A stretch of DNA of 36,204 nt from Ruegeria arenilitoris (GTDB lineage Bacteria > Pseudomonadota > Alphaproteobacteria > Rhodobacterales > Rhodobacteraceae), in contig NZ_WQHP01000016.1 of NCBI RefSeq assembly GCF_013035315.1, positions 1 through 36,204 on the forward strand, written 5' to 3'. Positions 20,520 through 28,879 of this stretch are shown here, piece by piece. Both the position numbers and the translations under genes were made by a program. How positions within the stretch are numbered: position 1 is the stretch's first letter; every line of letters begins with the position of its first letter. The notes beneath the pieces are model-generated. The model ran no database searches and was not told the origin of the DNA. It saw nothing but the letters and a program-made list of their open reading frames with translations.

Positions 20520-21983
20520 TCAGAGAAAGGCCGTTTCGTCGAAAGAACGCAATTTCCGGCTGTGCAGACGCTCTAGCGGCATGCCGCGCAGGTGTTCCAT
20601 CGCCCGTATTCCGATGGCCAGATGGCGGCTGACCTGTGTGGTATAAAAAGCCGAAGCCATACCTGGCAACTTCAATTCGCCGTGCAAAGGTTTGTCTGAT
20701 ACGCACAGCAAAGTGCCGTAGGGCACCCGGAATCGATAGCCGTTGGCGGCGATGGTGGCGCTTTCCATATCCAGCGCGATGGCCCGGGATTGGCTAAGCC
20801 GTTGCACCGGGCCGGACTGATCGCGCAGCTCCCAGTTTCGATTGTCGACGGATGCGACCGTGCCGGTCCGCATAATCCGCTTGAGTTCGTAGCCCTCAAG
20901 CTTGGTGACCTCGGCCACCGCCAATTCCAGCGCCACTTGAATCTCGGCCAATGGCGGGATCGGCACCCAAACCGGCAGATCGTCGTCCAGCACCTTATCC
21001 TCACGCAGATAGGCGTGGGCCAGCACAAAGTCCCCCAGCGCCTGCGTGTTTCGCAGCCCGGCACAGTGACCGACCATCAGCCATGCATGCGGCCTGAGAA
21101 CCGCAATGTGGTCAGTGGCCGTTTTGGCGTTCGACGGTCCGACACCGATATTGACCAGGGTAATCCCCGACCCGTCTTCACGCTTCAGATGATAGGTCGG
21201 CATCTGCGGCAGCTTCAGCGGTTGGGTCAGCTCCGCATCGGCCTCGGTAATCTCGACATTTCCGGTCGAAACAAAGCTGGTGTAGCCGCTTTCAGGATCC
21301 GCCAGCTGTTCGCGAGCATAGTTCTCGAACTCGGATACATAGAACTGGTAGTTCGTGAACAGAACGTGGTTCTGGAAATGGCTTGGGTCTGTCGCGGTGT
21401 AATGCGCAAGCCGCGCCAGTGAATAGTCAACCCTTTGGGCGGTGAACAGAGCCAGCGGCCCAACCCCGTCCTCGATGTCATGCACCCCGTTTACGATGTC
21501 ATCATTAGTGGTCGTCAGGTCGGGTACGTCAAAAATATCGCGTAAGGTGAATCCGGCGGCACCTTGCTGCGGGACATGCAGGTCGGGATTGTTGGCCACT
21601 GCAAAATGTACCGGGATCGGCGTGTCAGACGCGCCGATTGTAACCGGCTGGTCGTGGTTTTTGATCAGCAACGCAATCTGCTGAGTCAGGTAGGACCGGA
21701 ACAGATCAGGGCGCGTGACGGTCGTCGCATGAACACCGGGTTCTGAGACGTGTCCGAAACTCAGACGGCTGTCTACATGCGCGTAAGACGACGTTTTGAT
21801 GCGAATTTCAGGATAATAGGCTCTGTAACGCGCGGTCGGCGCCTCTTGTTCCATTGCCGCAGAAAAGCTGTCGCAGAGAAAGCGGGTCGCCTGTTCGTAC
21901 AGTTCTTCCAAACGGGCGACAGCGGCCTTGGGGTCGGTGAATTGCTCGGGCTTCGGCGCGTCGGGAGTTTTTATTATTGTCAT
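20520..21983 (-). CDS. amn: AMP nucleosidase
   Basis: Hydrolyses AMP to adenine and ribose 5-phosphate. The 487-residue length equals the known enzyme. The N-terminal AMN domain (about 15-170) includes 'YYPEIRIKT' and 'HVSEPGVHATTVTRPDLFRSY'. The C-terminal phosphorylase-like domain (about 270-470) has 'VNIGVGPSNAKTATDHIAVL', 'WLMVGHCAGLR' and 'ALDMESATIAANGYRFRVPYG', the base-binding Asp/Glu region. Its ATG overlaps the stop of the adenine deaminase gene (21980-21983), so the two are co-translated and act in series: AMP to adenine to hypoxanthine. Confidence 0.95.
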   Translation of the reverse strand: MTIIKTPDAPKPEQFTDPKAAVARLEELYEQATRFLCDSFSAAMEQEAPTARYRAYYPEIRIKTSSYAHVDSRLSFGHVSEPGVHATTVTRPDLFRSYLTQQIALLIKNHDQPVTIGASDTPIPVHFAVANNPDLHVPQQGAAGFTLRDIFDVPDLTTTNDDIVNGVHDIEDGVGPLALFTAQRVDYSLARLAHYTATDPSHFQNHVLFTNYQFYVSEFENYAREQLADPESGYTSFVSTGNVEITEADAELTQPLKLPQMPTYHLKREDGSGITLVNIGVGPSNAKTATDHIAVLRPHAWLMVGHCAGLRNTQALGDFVLAHAYLREDKVLDDDLPVWVPIPPLAEIQVALELAVAEVTKLEGYELKRIMRTGTVASVDNRNWELRDQSGPVQRLSQSRAIALDMESATIAANGYRFRVPYGTLLCVSDKPLHGELKLPGMASAFYTTQVSRHLAIGIRAMEHLRGMPLERLHSRKLRSFDETAFL

Positions 21984-23782
21984 GCAAGTGGTTCCAGAAG
22001 GTCTATTTTTTCAAACGTGCGCACATCCACCAGGCCGAGGTCGGAAATCCGCAATTCGGGGATCACGACCAGCGCCAGAAGAGAGTGCTGCATATAAGCG
22101 TTGTTGAGGGTGCAGCCGCAGGCCTCCATTGCGGCGACCATATCCTCGGCTTTGGCGGCGACGGTTTCAGCCGGGCTGTCGGACATTAGGCCAGCAATGG
22201 GTAGCTCGACCAGCGCCAGCTCTTCCCCATCGCGGAAGATGGTGATGCCGCCGCCCACCTCGGCCAGTCGGTTCGCAGCCAATGCCATCTGATCGCGGTC
22301 GGTGCCGACGACGATCATATGATGGCTGTCATGCGCCACGGTGGAAGCCATGGCCATTTTGCCCTGATACCCAAAGCCCGAGACAAACGCGTTGGTCACG
22401 CTGCCCGTCGCGCGGTGGCGTTCGACCAGCGCGATTTGGCAGACATCGCCTTCGCCCTCGACCAGACCGCCGATTATGGGCAGTTCCGCTTTCAGGGCTT
22501 TGGTCGGGGCCTGATTTTCCACCACGCCGATCACGTTGGCCTGTACGCGGTTCGCCCCAGCGGGCGCTTCGATCTCAAAGTCCGTCGCAGTCAGCTTATG
22601 CCCCAGATGGACGGTGTTGCGCGCGGCGTTGGGCCAGTTGAAATGCGGGCAGTCTACAGTAATTTCGCCGCTTTCGGCCACGACCTGACCACGCGCGATA
22701 ACCGTCTCGATGGGCAAATTCGTCAAATCCGAGCTGAGGATGATATCCGCGCGCCGACCGGGGGTGATCGAACCGATTTCGCGCTCCAGTCCGAAATGGG
22801 TCGCGGTGTTGATCGTTGCCATTTGCAGCGCGATCAGTGGATCGCATCCGCAGGCAATGGCGTGCCGGACGACACGATTCATGTGCCCGTCATTGACCAG
22901 CGTGCCGGAATGGCAGTCGTCGGTGCACAGGATGAAATTCCTCGGGTCCAGCCCTTTCTCGGTCAATGCTGTGATCTGGCTTTCCACATCATACCAGGCC
23001 GAGCCCAGCCGCATCATCGACCGCATACCCTGACGCACACGCGCAATGGCATCCGCTTCGCAGGTTCCTTCATGATCGTCCGCAGGCCCCCCGGCGACAT
23101 AGGCTGCGAAATCAGGCCCTAAATCAGGCGAAGCGTAATGTCCGCCCACAGTCTTACCAGCACGCTGAGTGGCGGCAATTTCGGCCAACATCTTTGGGTC
23201 GCCATGGACGACGCCCGGAAAATTCATCATCTCACCTAGGCCAATAATTCCCGGCCAGCTCATTGCCTCGGCCACATCCTCAGCTGTGATCTCATAGCCA
23301 GTCGTTTCCAACCCCGGAGCGGATGGCGCGCAAGACGGCATCTGGGTGAAGATATTCACCGGTTGCATCATCGCCTCGTCATGCATCATGCGTACACCGT
23401 CCAGGCCCAGCACGTTGGCAATTTCATGCGGGTCGGTGAACATGCTGGTCGTTCCATGCGGGATCACAGCGCGGGCGAACTCGGCAGGGGTCAGCATGCC
23501 GGACTCGATATGCATATGCGCATCGCACAACCCCGGGACCATATAGCGTCCGTTCGCTTCGATGACCTGCGTGTCCGGGCCGGTGCAATGGGATGCGTCT
23601 CGTCCCACATAAGCCACACGACCATCTGCGATAGCAATGTCGTGGTCTGCCAACGTTTCGCGGCTGTGCACGTTCACCCAGATCCCACCACGAATAACCA
23701 TATCCGCTGCCTCACGGCCTGCGGCGACAGCAATTAAACGGGGGGCGACATCGGGCCAACTTGGGAAGGGCGTGTATTCCAT
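21980..23782 (-). CDS. ade: Adenine deaminase
   Basis: A 600-residue metal-dependent amidohydrolase converting adenine to hypoxanthine and ammonia. The metal-binding 'CDAHMHIESGML' (about 86-97) and 'MFTDPHEIANVLG' follow the N-terminal beta domain. 'FILCTDDCHSGTLVNDGHMN' and 'EREIGSITPGRRADIIL' are typical of the Ade family rather than of eukaryotic-type adenosine deaminases. The C-terminal adenine-deaminase domain includes 'VAHDSHHMIVVGTD'. It is the first gene of the two-gene unit with amn and gives the cell a path from AMP to IMP precursors without AMP deaminase, useful in purine salvage or nitrogen release. No operator was recognised. Confidence 0.95.
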   Translation of the reverse strand: MEYTPFPSWPDVAPRLIAVAAGREAADMVIRGGIWVNVHSRETLADHDIAIADGRVAYVGRDASHCTGPDTQVIEANGRYMVPGLCDAHMHIESGMLTPAEFARAVIPHGTTSMFTDPHEIANVLGLDGVRMMHDEAMMQPVNIFTQMPSCAPSAPGLETTGYEITAEDVAEAMSWPGIIGLGEMMNFPGVVHGDPKMLAEIAATQRAGKTVGGHYASPDLGPDFAAYVAGGPADDHEGTCEADAIARVRQGMRSMMRLGSAWYDVESQITALTEKGLDPRNFILCTDDCHSGTLVNDGHMNRVVRHAIACGCDPLIALQMATINTATHFGLEREIGSITPGRRADIILSSDLTNLPIETVIARGQVVAESGEITVDCPHFNWPNAARNTVHLGHKLTATDFEIEAPAGANRVQANVIGVVENQAPTKALKAELPIIGGLVEGEGDVCQIALVERHRATGSVTNAFVSGFGYQGKMAMASTVAHDSHHMIVVGTDRDQMALAANRLAEVGGGITIFRDGEELALVELPIAGLMSDSPAETVAAKAEDMVAAMEACGCTLNNAYMQHSLLALVVIPELRISDLGLVDVRTFEKIDLLEPLA

Positions 23783-23883
23783 GGCCCAACTTTCCCGAAT
23801 GCGATGGAAGGTTCAACCCCTTGTGAACAGGTATCATCAAACCGTCACGCAGCGCGCCAGCGCTGCCCGGCCCAACCAGAAGA

Positions 23884-23901
23884 AATGCCCGTCAGGGCAT
23901 T
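23884..23901 (-). terminator. Hairpin after the LysR gene
   Basis: AATGCCC (23884-23890) and GGGCATT (23895-23901) form a perfect 7-bp stem with a 4-base loop. Read on the minus strand it is followed by TTTCTTCT, a pyrimidine-rich tail, and sits 25 bases beyond the LysR stop codon. Confidence 0.6.
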
Positions 23902-23925
23902 GATGATGGGCGGGAGCAGCCCCGT

Positions 23926-24801
23926 TCAGCTTTTTTGGTCGGCCTCAATCTCGCGCCGCACCCAATCTGCAAAGGCCACCGCTCCGGGGCTTTGCTCGGC
24001 AATTGGTGACAGCAGCAAATAATAGGCTTCGGGCATTGGAGCTCTGTAGGTGAATGGCGCGATCAGGCGACCTTGCGCGATCAGATCCTTTGCGATGGTG
24101 TCATGGGTCAGGCATAACCCGCCGCCCGCGATCGCAGCTGAGAGGCTGACAAGATAAGTCGTGGAATAGGTCACAGCGGGATTTTGCCAGGTTAGACTCT
24201 GATCTTCGATCCAGTTTTGCCAGTTCGACAACAGGTTCGAACAATCGAACAAGGGCTTTTGCTGCAAATTCTCCAGCGTCACTTCGTACCCCGGCGCACA
24301 AACGGGATAGTAATGATCGGTTCGCAGCAGCTCGGTTCGGACGGTATCGGATGGGCGCAACGAATAGCGGATTTCGACGGCCGCGCCCTCGGCCATTTCC
24401 CGCGGTTCCCACAGTTCAGTAAAGATGTTCAGCTGCACGTCGGGATGCGCCTCGCGGAACCTCGGCAGCCTGGGTCCCAGCCAGTTCACTGCGAAGGTGA
24501 TGTTGCTTTGCACCTGAACTGCGTTCTGTTGGGCTCCTGTCACGGCCCGGGTCCCTCGTTCCAGCGTCCGAAACGCCTCGCGGACAACAGGCAGATAAGT
24601 CAGCCCTGCCTCGGTCATTTCCAGCGCGCGTGGTCGACGCAAGAACAGCGGCTGGCCAATATACCCTTCCAACGACTTGATCTGCTGGCTGACCGCGCTT
24701 TGGGTCATGTTCAGATCCCGTGCGGCACCGGTAAAAGACAGGTGCCGCGCCGCAGCCTCGAACGTGCGCAGCCAGCCCAGTGGTGGAAGCGGTTTCTGCA
24801 T
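23926..24801 (-). CDS. LysR-type regulator, GcvA-like
   Basis: A 291-residue LysR-type transcriptional regulator from ATG 24801. The winged HTH is at about residues 6-65: 'PLGWLRTFEAAARHLSFTGA', then 'DLNMTQSAVSQQIKSLEGYI'. The sequence 'PPLGWLRTFEAAARHLSFT' is of the GcvA/AmpR subgroup. A periplasmic-binding-protein-like effector domain follows, from about 90. The frame stays open to 24879, but AAGG on the minus strand fits ATG 24801. It is divergent from a class II aldolase and hydroxylase-type pair, and a palindrome with CTAAT half-sites lies between them (24815-24833), so it very likely controls that operon and itself. The effector is unknown. Confidence 0.9.
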   Translation of the reverse strand: MQKPLPPLGWLRTFEAAARHLSFTGAARDLNMTQSAVSQQIKSLEGYIGQPLFLRRPRALEMTEAGLTYLPVVREAFRTLERGTRAVTGAQQNAVQVQSNITFAVNWLGPRLPRFREAHPDVQLNIFTELWEPREMAEGAAVEIRYSLRPSDTVRTELLRTDHYYPVCAPGYEVTLENLQQKPLFDCSNLLSNWQNWIEDQSLTWQNPAVTYSTTYLVSLSAAIAGGGLCLTHDTIAKDLIAQGRLIAPFTYRAPMPEAYYLLLSPIAEQSPGAVAFADWVRREIEADQKS

Positions 24802-24814
24802 GTGCATAACCTTG

Positions 24815-24833
24815 CCATTAGTTTCACTAATGG
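24815..24833. promoter_or_regulatory. Probable LysR operator
   Basis: CCATTAGT (24815-24822) and ACTAATGG (24826-24833) are perfect 8-bp inverted arms with a 3-base spacer. The core ATTAG-N5-CTAAT (24817-24831) fits the T-N11-A rule for LysR-type regulators, and CTAAT is the half-site described for GcvA. It sits 14 bases upstream of the regulator's start codon and 87 bases upstream of the divergent aldolase gene. Confidence 0.75.
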
Positions 24834-24919
24834 GATAGTTGCGTTTTTTTCGTTGGTCAATTTTTGCAGTCACAGGCACGATTTCCCAAAGCCCTCAGCC
24901 ATCGGCAAAGGAGTCCGGA

Positions 24920-25675
24920 ATGACTGTCACCAACCTACGCGCCAATATTGACCACTGGGCCGAACGCGTGGACCTGGCCGCAACCTTTCGCTGGGTTGAG
25001 CGTTTGAACATGCATGAGGGCGTGGCCAACCATTTTAGTCTGGCCGTGAACCCGGATGGCACGCAGTTCCTTATGAACCCGAACCAGATGCACTTTGCGC
25101 GGATCAAAGCGTCAAATCTGCTGCTGCTGGACGCCAATGACCCGGACGTCATGAGCCAACCCGGCGCTCCCGATCCGACAGCCTGGGGTTTGCATGGATC
25201 AATCCATCGTCATTGCCCCCACGCGCGCTGTGTGATGCATGTGCACTCGATCTTTGCGACTGTGCTCGCCTCACTGGCGGACAGCACTTTGCCGCCGATC
25301 GATCAGAACACGGCCACGTTTTATGACCGCTATGTCATCGATCAGGAATTTGGTGGTTTGGCTTTTGAAAGCGAAGGGGAACGCTGTGCCTCCATGCTGT
25401 CGGACCCCAAAAAGAAGGTCATGATCATGGGGAATCACGGGGTGCTCGTGATTGGCAGTGATCCCGCGGACACCTTTAATAGGCTCTATTATTTCGAGCG
25501 TGCGGCAGAAACTTATATCCGCGCGCTGCAAACCGGGCAGCCATTGCGCGTGCTATCCGATGAGATCGCCGAGAAGACCGCGCAAGAGCTTGATGACTAT
25601 CCGGACCAGGCCGCCTCACATCTGCGAGAGGTAAAGGCTTTGCTGGATGCCGACGGTTCTGACTACGCCACGTGA
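24920..25675 (+). CDS. Class II aldolase/adducin-family protein
   Basis: A 251-residue protein of the class II (zinc-dependent) aldolase fold, which includes fuculose-phosphate aldolase, sugar-phosphate epimerases and decarboxylase-like members. Zinc ligands are His107 and His109 in 'CVMHVHSIFATVLA' and His173 in 'GNHGVLV'; an N-terminal 'GVANHFSL' is the substrate-binding segment. The phosphate-binding loop of sugar-phosphate aldolases is not obvious, so the substrate may not be a sugar phosphate. Start ATG 24920 follows AAAGGAG (24907-24913). It is the first gene of a two-gene unit with a fatty acid hydroxylase-type protein (22-base gap), divergent from a GcvA-like LysR regulator. Confidence 0.85.
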   Translation: MTVTNLRANIDHWAERVDLAATFRWVERLNMHEGVANHFSLAVNPDGTQFLMNPNQMHFARIKASNLLLLDANDPDVMSQPGAPDPTAWGLHGSIHRHCPHARCVMHVHSIFATVLASLADSTLPPIDQNTATFYDRYVIDQEFGGLAFESEGERCASMLSDPKKKVMIMGNHGVLVIGSDPADTFNRLYYFERAAETYIRALQTGQPLRVLSDEIAEKTAQELDDYPDQAASHLREVKALLDADGSDYAT

Positions 25676-25697
25676 CAACCTCAACAGGGTAATTGCC

Positions 25698-26687
25698 ATG
25701 TCTGATACAGCACAGGATCCCGAAACCGCCCGCTGGCACTATCTCCCCGAAGGCCCGGTTGGATTGAACCCGCTTTTCAGTTGGCCGCCGCGCCCGTCTG
25801 CTGTGCTGAAATGGTACAGCGGCGCTTGGTTGCAGATCACGTCCCTGACCTTGTGTCTGACACTGGCAGTCCTTGCCTATGCGTTCTTCTTCCCTCCACT
25901 GGAAACCATGCAGAGCTTTGCGCCAGGATGGATGTTCCGCATCTGGCTGCTGAATATGGTGCCCCAAATTCTGATTGCGGGCGGGCTGCACTGGTGGCTT
26001 TACATGCGCAAAGGGCAGGGGATGTACAAAAAGTTCGACCGCCGCGACCTGACCCGTAACAATGGTACATTCACTTTCCGAAATCAGGTTCTGGATAACA
26101 TCTGGTGGACGTTGGGCAGCGCGATGACCGTCGCGACCGTGTACCAGTGGGTCATCTATTGGGCGATGGCCAACGGATATGTCCCCACGGTGACATGGTC
26201 TGGTGCGCCGGTATGGTTCGTGGTCTGGATGGTGTTCATCCCGATGTGGTCGGGGCTGCATTTCTATTGGGTTCACAGGCTCGAGCATCACCCGAAGCTC
26301 TATAAATACGTGCACGCCGTGCACCATCGGAACGTGAACATCGGGCCCTGGTCGGGGATTTCGAACCATTGGTACGAGAACCTGTTGTACTTCACGACCT
26401 ACTTCATCCACCTGATCGTGCCGTCGCATCCGTTGCACGTGCTGTTCCATACCTATTTTCAGCAGATCAGCCCAGTCCTGTCGCACTCCGGCTTTGAAAA
26501 GCTCAAGGCTGGGGACACGGATGCCGCCCGGGCCGGGGACTTCTTTCACCAGCTGCACCACCGGTATTTCGAGTGCAACTATGGCACCTCGGAGATCCCG
26601 TTCGACAAGTGGTTCGGCACCTATCACGACGGATCGGCCGAGGCGACAACTCGGACGCGGGCTTACAAGAAACAGATGTATACCTAA
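25698..26687 (+). CDS. Fatty acid hydroxylase/sterol desaturase-family membrane protein
   Basis: A 329-residue di-iron membrane oxygenase-like protein. Four to five hydrophobic segments lie at about 45-65, 83-99, 138-158, 171-190 and 227-243. The histidine clusters that bind two irons are present: His188, His193 and His197-His198 in 'HFYWVHRLEHH', His206 and His209-His210 in 'HAVHH', and His284, His287 and His288 in 'HQLHHRYFECNYG'. Family members hydroxylate or desaturate lipids and sterols with O2 in the membrane. The substrate is unknown here. ATG 25698 has only a weak ribosome binding site, and the gene probably depends on the aldolase gene 22 bases upstream. Its stop overlaps by 4 bases the convergent GlxA-type regulator. 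Confidence 0.85.
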   Translation: MSDTAQDPETARWHYLPEGPVGLNPLFSWPPRPSAVLKWYSGAWLQITSLTLCLTLAVLAYAFFFPPLETMQSFAPGWMFRIWLLNMVPQILIAGGLHWWLYMRKGQGMYKKFDRRDLTRNNGTFTFRNQVLDNIWWTLGSAMTVATVYQWVIYWAMANGYVPTVTWSGAPVWFVVWMVFIPMWSGLHFYWVHRLEHHPKLYKYVHAVHHRNVNIGPWSGISNHWYENLLYFTTYFIHLIVPSHPLHVLFHTYFQQISPVLSHSGFEKLKAGDTDAARAGDFFHQLHHRYFECNYGTSEIPFDKWFGTYHDGSAEATTRTRAYKKQMYT

Positions 26688-27625
26688 TCGGTCCGAATCG
26701 CGCGGGGCGTGATCCCGAACTCGGACTTAAAGGCGCGGGTCAGGGCGCTGGGGTCGTCATAACCCGACCGCAGGGCGACCTCACCAATGCTCAGGTCCGT
26801 CTCAGAAACCAGTTTACGCGCAAGATTCAGGCGCAAGCGCCGATAAACCTGGGCCGGGCCGGCACCCAACTCGGCCTGCATTCGAACGGACAACGCTTTC
26901 TGCGATCGACCAACCAGCCCGGCGATTTCCGAAATGGGCAGCGGGGCTTCAAGGTTCTCTTGCATCAGGGCCAGCGCCTTGTTCACGTAGCCACTGGTGG
27001 CACCCGCGCCGCCCGCATGTGACCGCGCGGAATCGCGGGTCATGAACAATTGGGACACTTCCAGTGCCAAAGCCTGCCCCTGATCGCGCCCAATCAGATG
27101 CAGCACCAGATCGAAGGCCGCCATCGCCCCGGAACAGGTGATCCGGTTGCGGTCGATGACAAAACGCTCGCGCCGGGTATCAATTTCGGGAAAACGCTCG
27201 GTGAAGCCAGTCAGTTCTTCCCAGTGAATCGTGGCGCGATGCCCGTCTAGCAGCCCTGCCTGCGCCAAAAGCCAACTGCCGGTGTCCAATCCCGCCAACA
27301 GCTTGAACCGCTGATCCGCCGAGCGCAGCCCCGATAGGGTCTTCCAGCCGCCATGCGCACGAAACCCGTATGATGGCATGACCATCAGCATGTCCCCGCT
27401 GGCCGTCTGCAACGCCCCGTGCGGCGCGACTTGCAGACCGGATGAGGATGTGACCGGCCCATCCTCGAGCGACAGAAACCGCCAGTCGTACAATTTGCGA
27501 CCGGCCAGCGTATTTGCGGCGCGCAGTGGCTCGACCGTGTTGGCCAGACAATGGTTCGAGAATCCGTCGAACAGAAGAACCCCGATTTGCTGCGGTGCAG
27601 AGGGTGATTTAGTCCAATCGTGCAT
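26684..27625 (-). CDS. GlxA-family regulator (DJ-1/PfpI plus AraC domains)
   Basis: A 313-residue transcription factor. Residues 12-185 form a DJ-1/PfpI-like domain that senses a ligand; the catalytic nucleophile position reads 'LDTGSWLLAQAGLLDG', with Asp in place of Cys, so it is not an enzyme. Residues 213-310 are an AraC DNA-binding domain with 'EIAGLVGRSQKALSVRMQ' and 'GEVALRSGYDDPSALTRAF'. The 'DTG' form is shared with regulators of carnitine and glycine-betaine catabolism (CdhR and GbdR), as I recall them. It is divergent from the acyl-CoA dehydrogenase operon and likely controls it. It converges with the hydroxylase-type gene by a 4-base overlap. Confidence 0.9.
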   Translation of the reverse strand: MHDWTKSPSAPQQIGVLLFDGFSNHCLANTVEPLRAANTLAGRKLYDWRFLSLEDGPVTSSSGLQVAPHGALQTASGDMLMVMPSYGFRAHGGWKTLSGLRSADQRFKLLAGLDTGSWLLAQAGLLDGHRATIHWEELTGFTERFPEIDTRRERFVIDRNRITCSGAMAAFDLVLHLIGRDQGQALALEVSQLFMTRDSARSHAGGAGATSGYVNKALALMQENLEAPLPISEIAGLVGRSQKALSVRMQAELGAGPAQVYRRLRLNLARKLVSETDLSIGEVALRSGYDDPSALTRAFKSEFGITPRAIRTD

Positions 27626-27702
27626 GGTAAACGTCTATTTCTGCACGTTTCAAAAAGCAAGCCACGTCAGGATACGCGCAACACCGGATTTGGAGACGCC
27701 CG

Positions 27703-28863
27703 ATGCAATATGGATTGTCCGACGAACAGGAAATGATCGTCTCAACCGTTCGCAGCTTTGTTGAAAACGAGATCTACCCGCATGAGGAGCTGGTCGAGCG
27801 CACTGGTGAAGTGCCGCAGGACGTCGCGGACGAGATTAAGCGCAAGACAATCGAGCTGGGCTTTTACGCCTGCAACTTTCCCGAAAGCGTCGGCTGCGCT
27901 GGGCTGAACCATCTGGAATTTGCTCTGGTCGAGCGTGAGCTTGGTCGCGGTTCCATGGCGCTGAACCATTTCTTCGGACGACCTCAGAACATTCTGATGG
28001 CGTGTGAGGGCGACCAAGTAGAGCGTTACCTTATTCCCGCCGTGCGTGGCGAAAAGATGGATGCGTTGGCGATGACGGAACCCGGTGCGGGGTCGGATGT
28101 GCGCGGCATGAAATGCGCGGCTGTTCGGGACGGCGGAGACTGGGTGGTCAACGGCACCAAGCACTTCATCTCGGGCGCGGAGCATGCGGACTTTATCATC
28201 GTCTTCATCGCAACTGGTGAGGATCAGACGCCCAAAGGCCCGAAAAAGAGGATCACTGCGTTTCTTGTTGATCGCGGGACGCCGGGATTCACGATCCGGG
28301 ATGGATACAAGTCTGTCAGCCACCGCGGCTACAAGAACATGGTGCTGGATTTCGATGATTGTCGTCTGCCTGATTCCCAAGTGCTAGGAGAGGTCGACGG
28401 TGGGTTCGACGTCATGAACACGTGGCTCTATGCGACGCGTATCACCGTCGCTGCGATGTCCGTGGGCCGCGCGCGCCGTGCGTTTGACTATGCTTTGGAT
28501 TACTCGGCCACGCGTGAACAATTCGGCCAGAAGATCGGTAAGTTCCAGGGCGTGTCGTTCCAGATCGCGGACATGATTACCGAGATCGACGCGGCGGACT
28601 TGTTGACGCTGGCGGCTGCGGATCGGTTGGACAAAGGCTTGCCCGCCAACCGCGAGATCGCCTCGGCCAAGCTATATGCGTCCGAGATGCTGGCGCGTGT
28701 GACCGATGCTGCCATTCAAATTCACGGCGGTATGGGTCTGATGGACGACTATCCGCTGGAACGCTTTTGGCGCGACGCGCGGGTCGAACGGATTTGGGAC
28801 GGGACCAGCGAGATCCAGCGTCATATCATCAGCCGCGATCTGCTGAGAGCGCTCGGTGCGTGA
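27703..28863 (+). CDS. Acyl-CoA dehydrogenase, possibly CaiA-like
   Basis: A 386-residue flavoprotein that desaturates an acyl-CoA between C2 and C3 and passes electrons to ETF. The FAD-binding signature 'AMTEPGAGSDVRGMK' (about 125-139), 'QFGQKIGKFQGVSFQIADM' and 'AAIQIHGGMGLMDDYPLERF'-type helix are present; the C-terminus has 'IWDGTSEIQRHIIS'. The catalytic base, Glu in medium-chain types (E of Y-E-G-T), is Asp366 here; Glu370 lies four residues on. ATG 27703 follows GGAG (27692-27695). It is the first gene of an operon with an acyl-CoA synthetase and a CaiD-like hydratase, so its substrate is probably gamma-butyrobetainyl-CoA or a similar compound (inference). Confidence 0.9.
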   Translation: MQYGLSDEQEMIVSTVRSFVENEIYPHEELVERTGEVPQDVADEIKRKTIELGFYACNFPESVGCAGLNHLEFALVERELGRGSMALNHFFGRPQNILMACEGDQVERYLIPAVRGEKMDALAMTEPGAGSDVRGMKCAAVRDGGDWVVNGTKHFISGAEHADFIIVFIATGEDQTPKGPKKRITAFLVDRGTPGFTIRDGYKSVSHRGYKNMVLDFDDCRLPDSQVLGEVDGGFDVMNTWLYATRITVAAMSVGRARRAFDYALDYSATREQFGQKIGKFQGVSFQIADMITEIDAADLLTLAAADRLDKGLPANREIASAKLYASEMLARVTDAAIQIHGGMGLMDDYPLERFWRDARVERIWDGTSEIQRHIISRDLLRALGA

Positions 28864-28879
28864 CGGCGGGGGACGGCTG

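Noticed and set aside
25476..26627. 383-residue minus-strand frame opposite the hydroxylase-type gene
   Set aside because: Rich in His, Arg and Pro, as expected of an antisense shadow of a GC-rich gene; the sense frame has the iron-binding histidine motifs.
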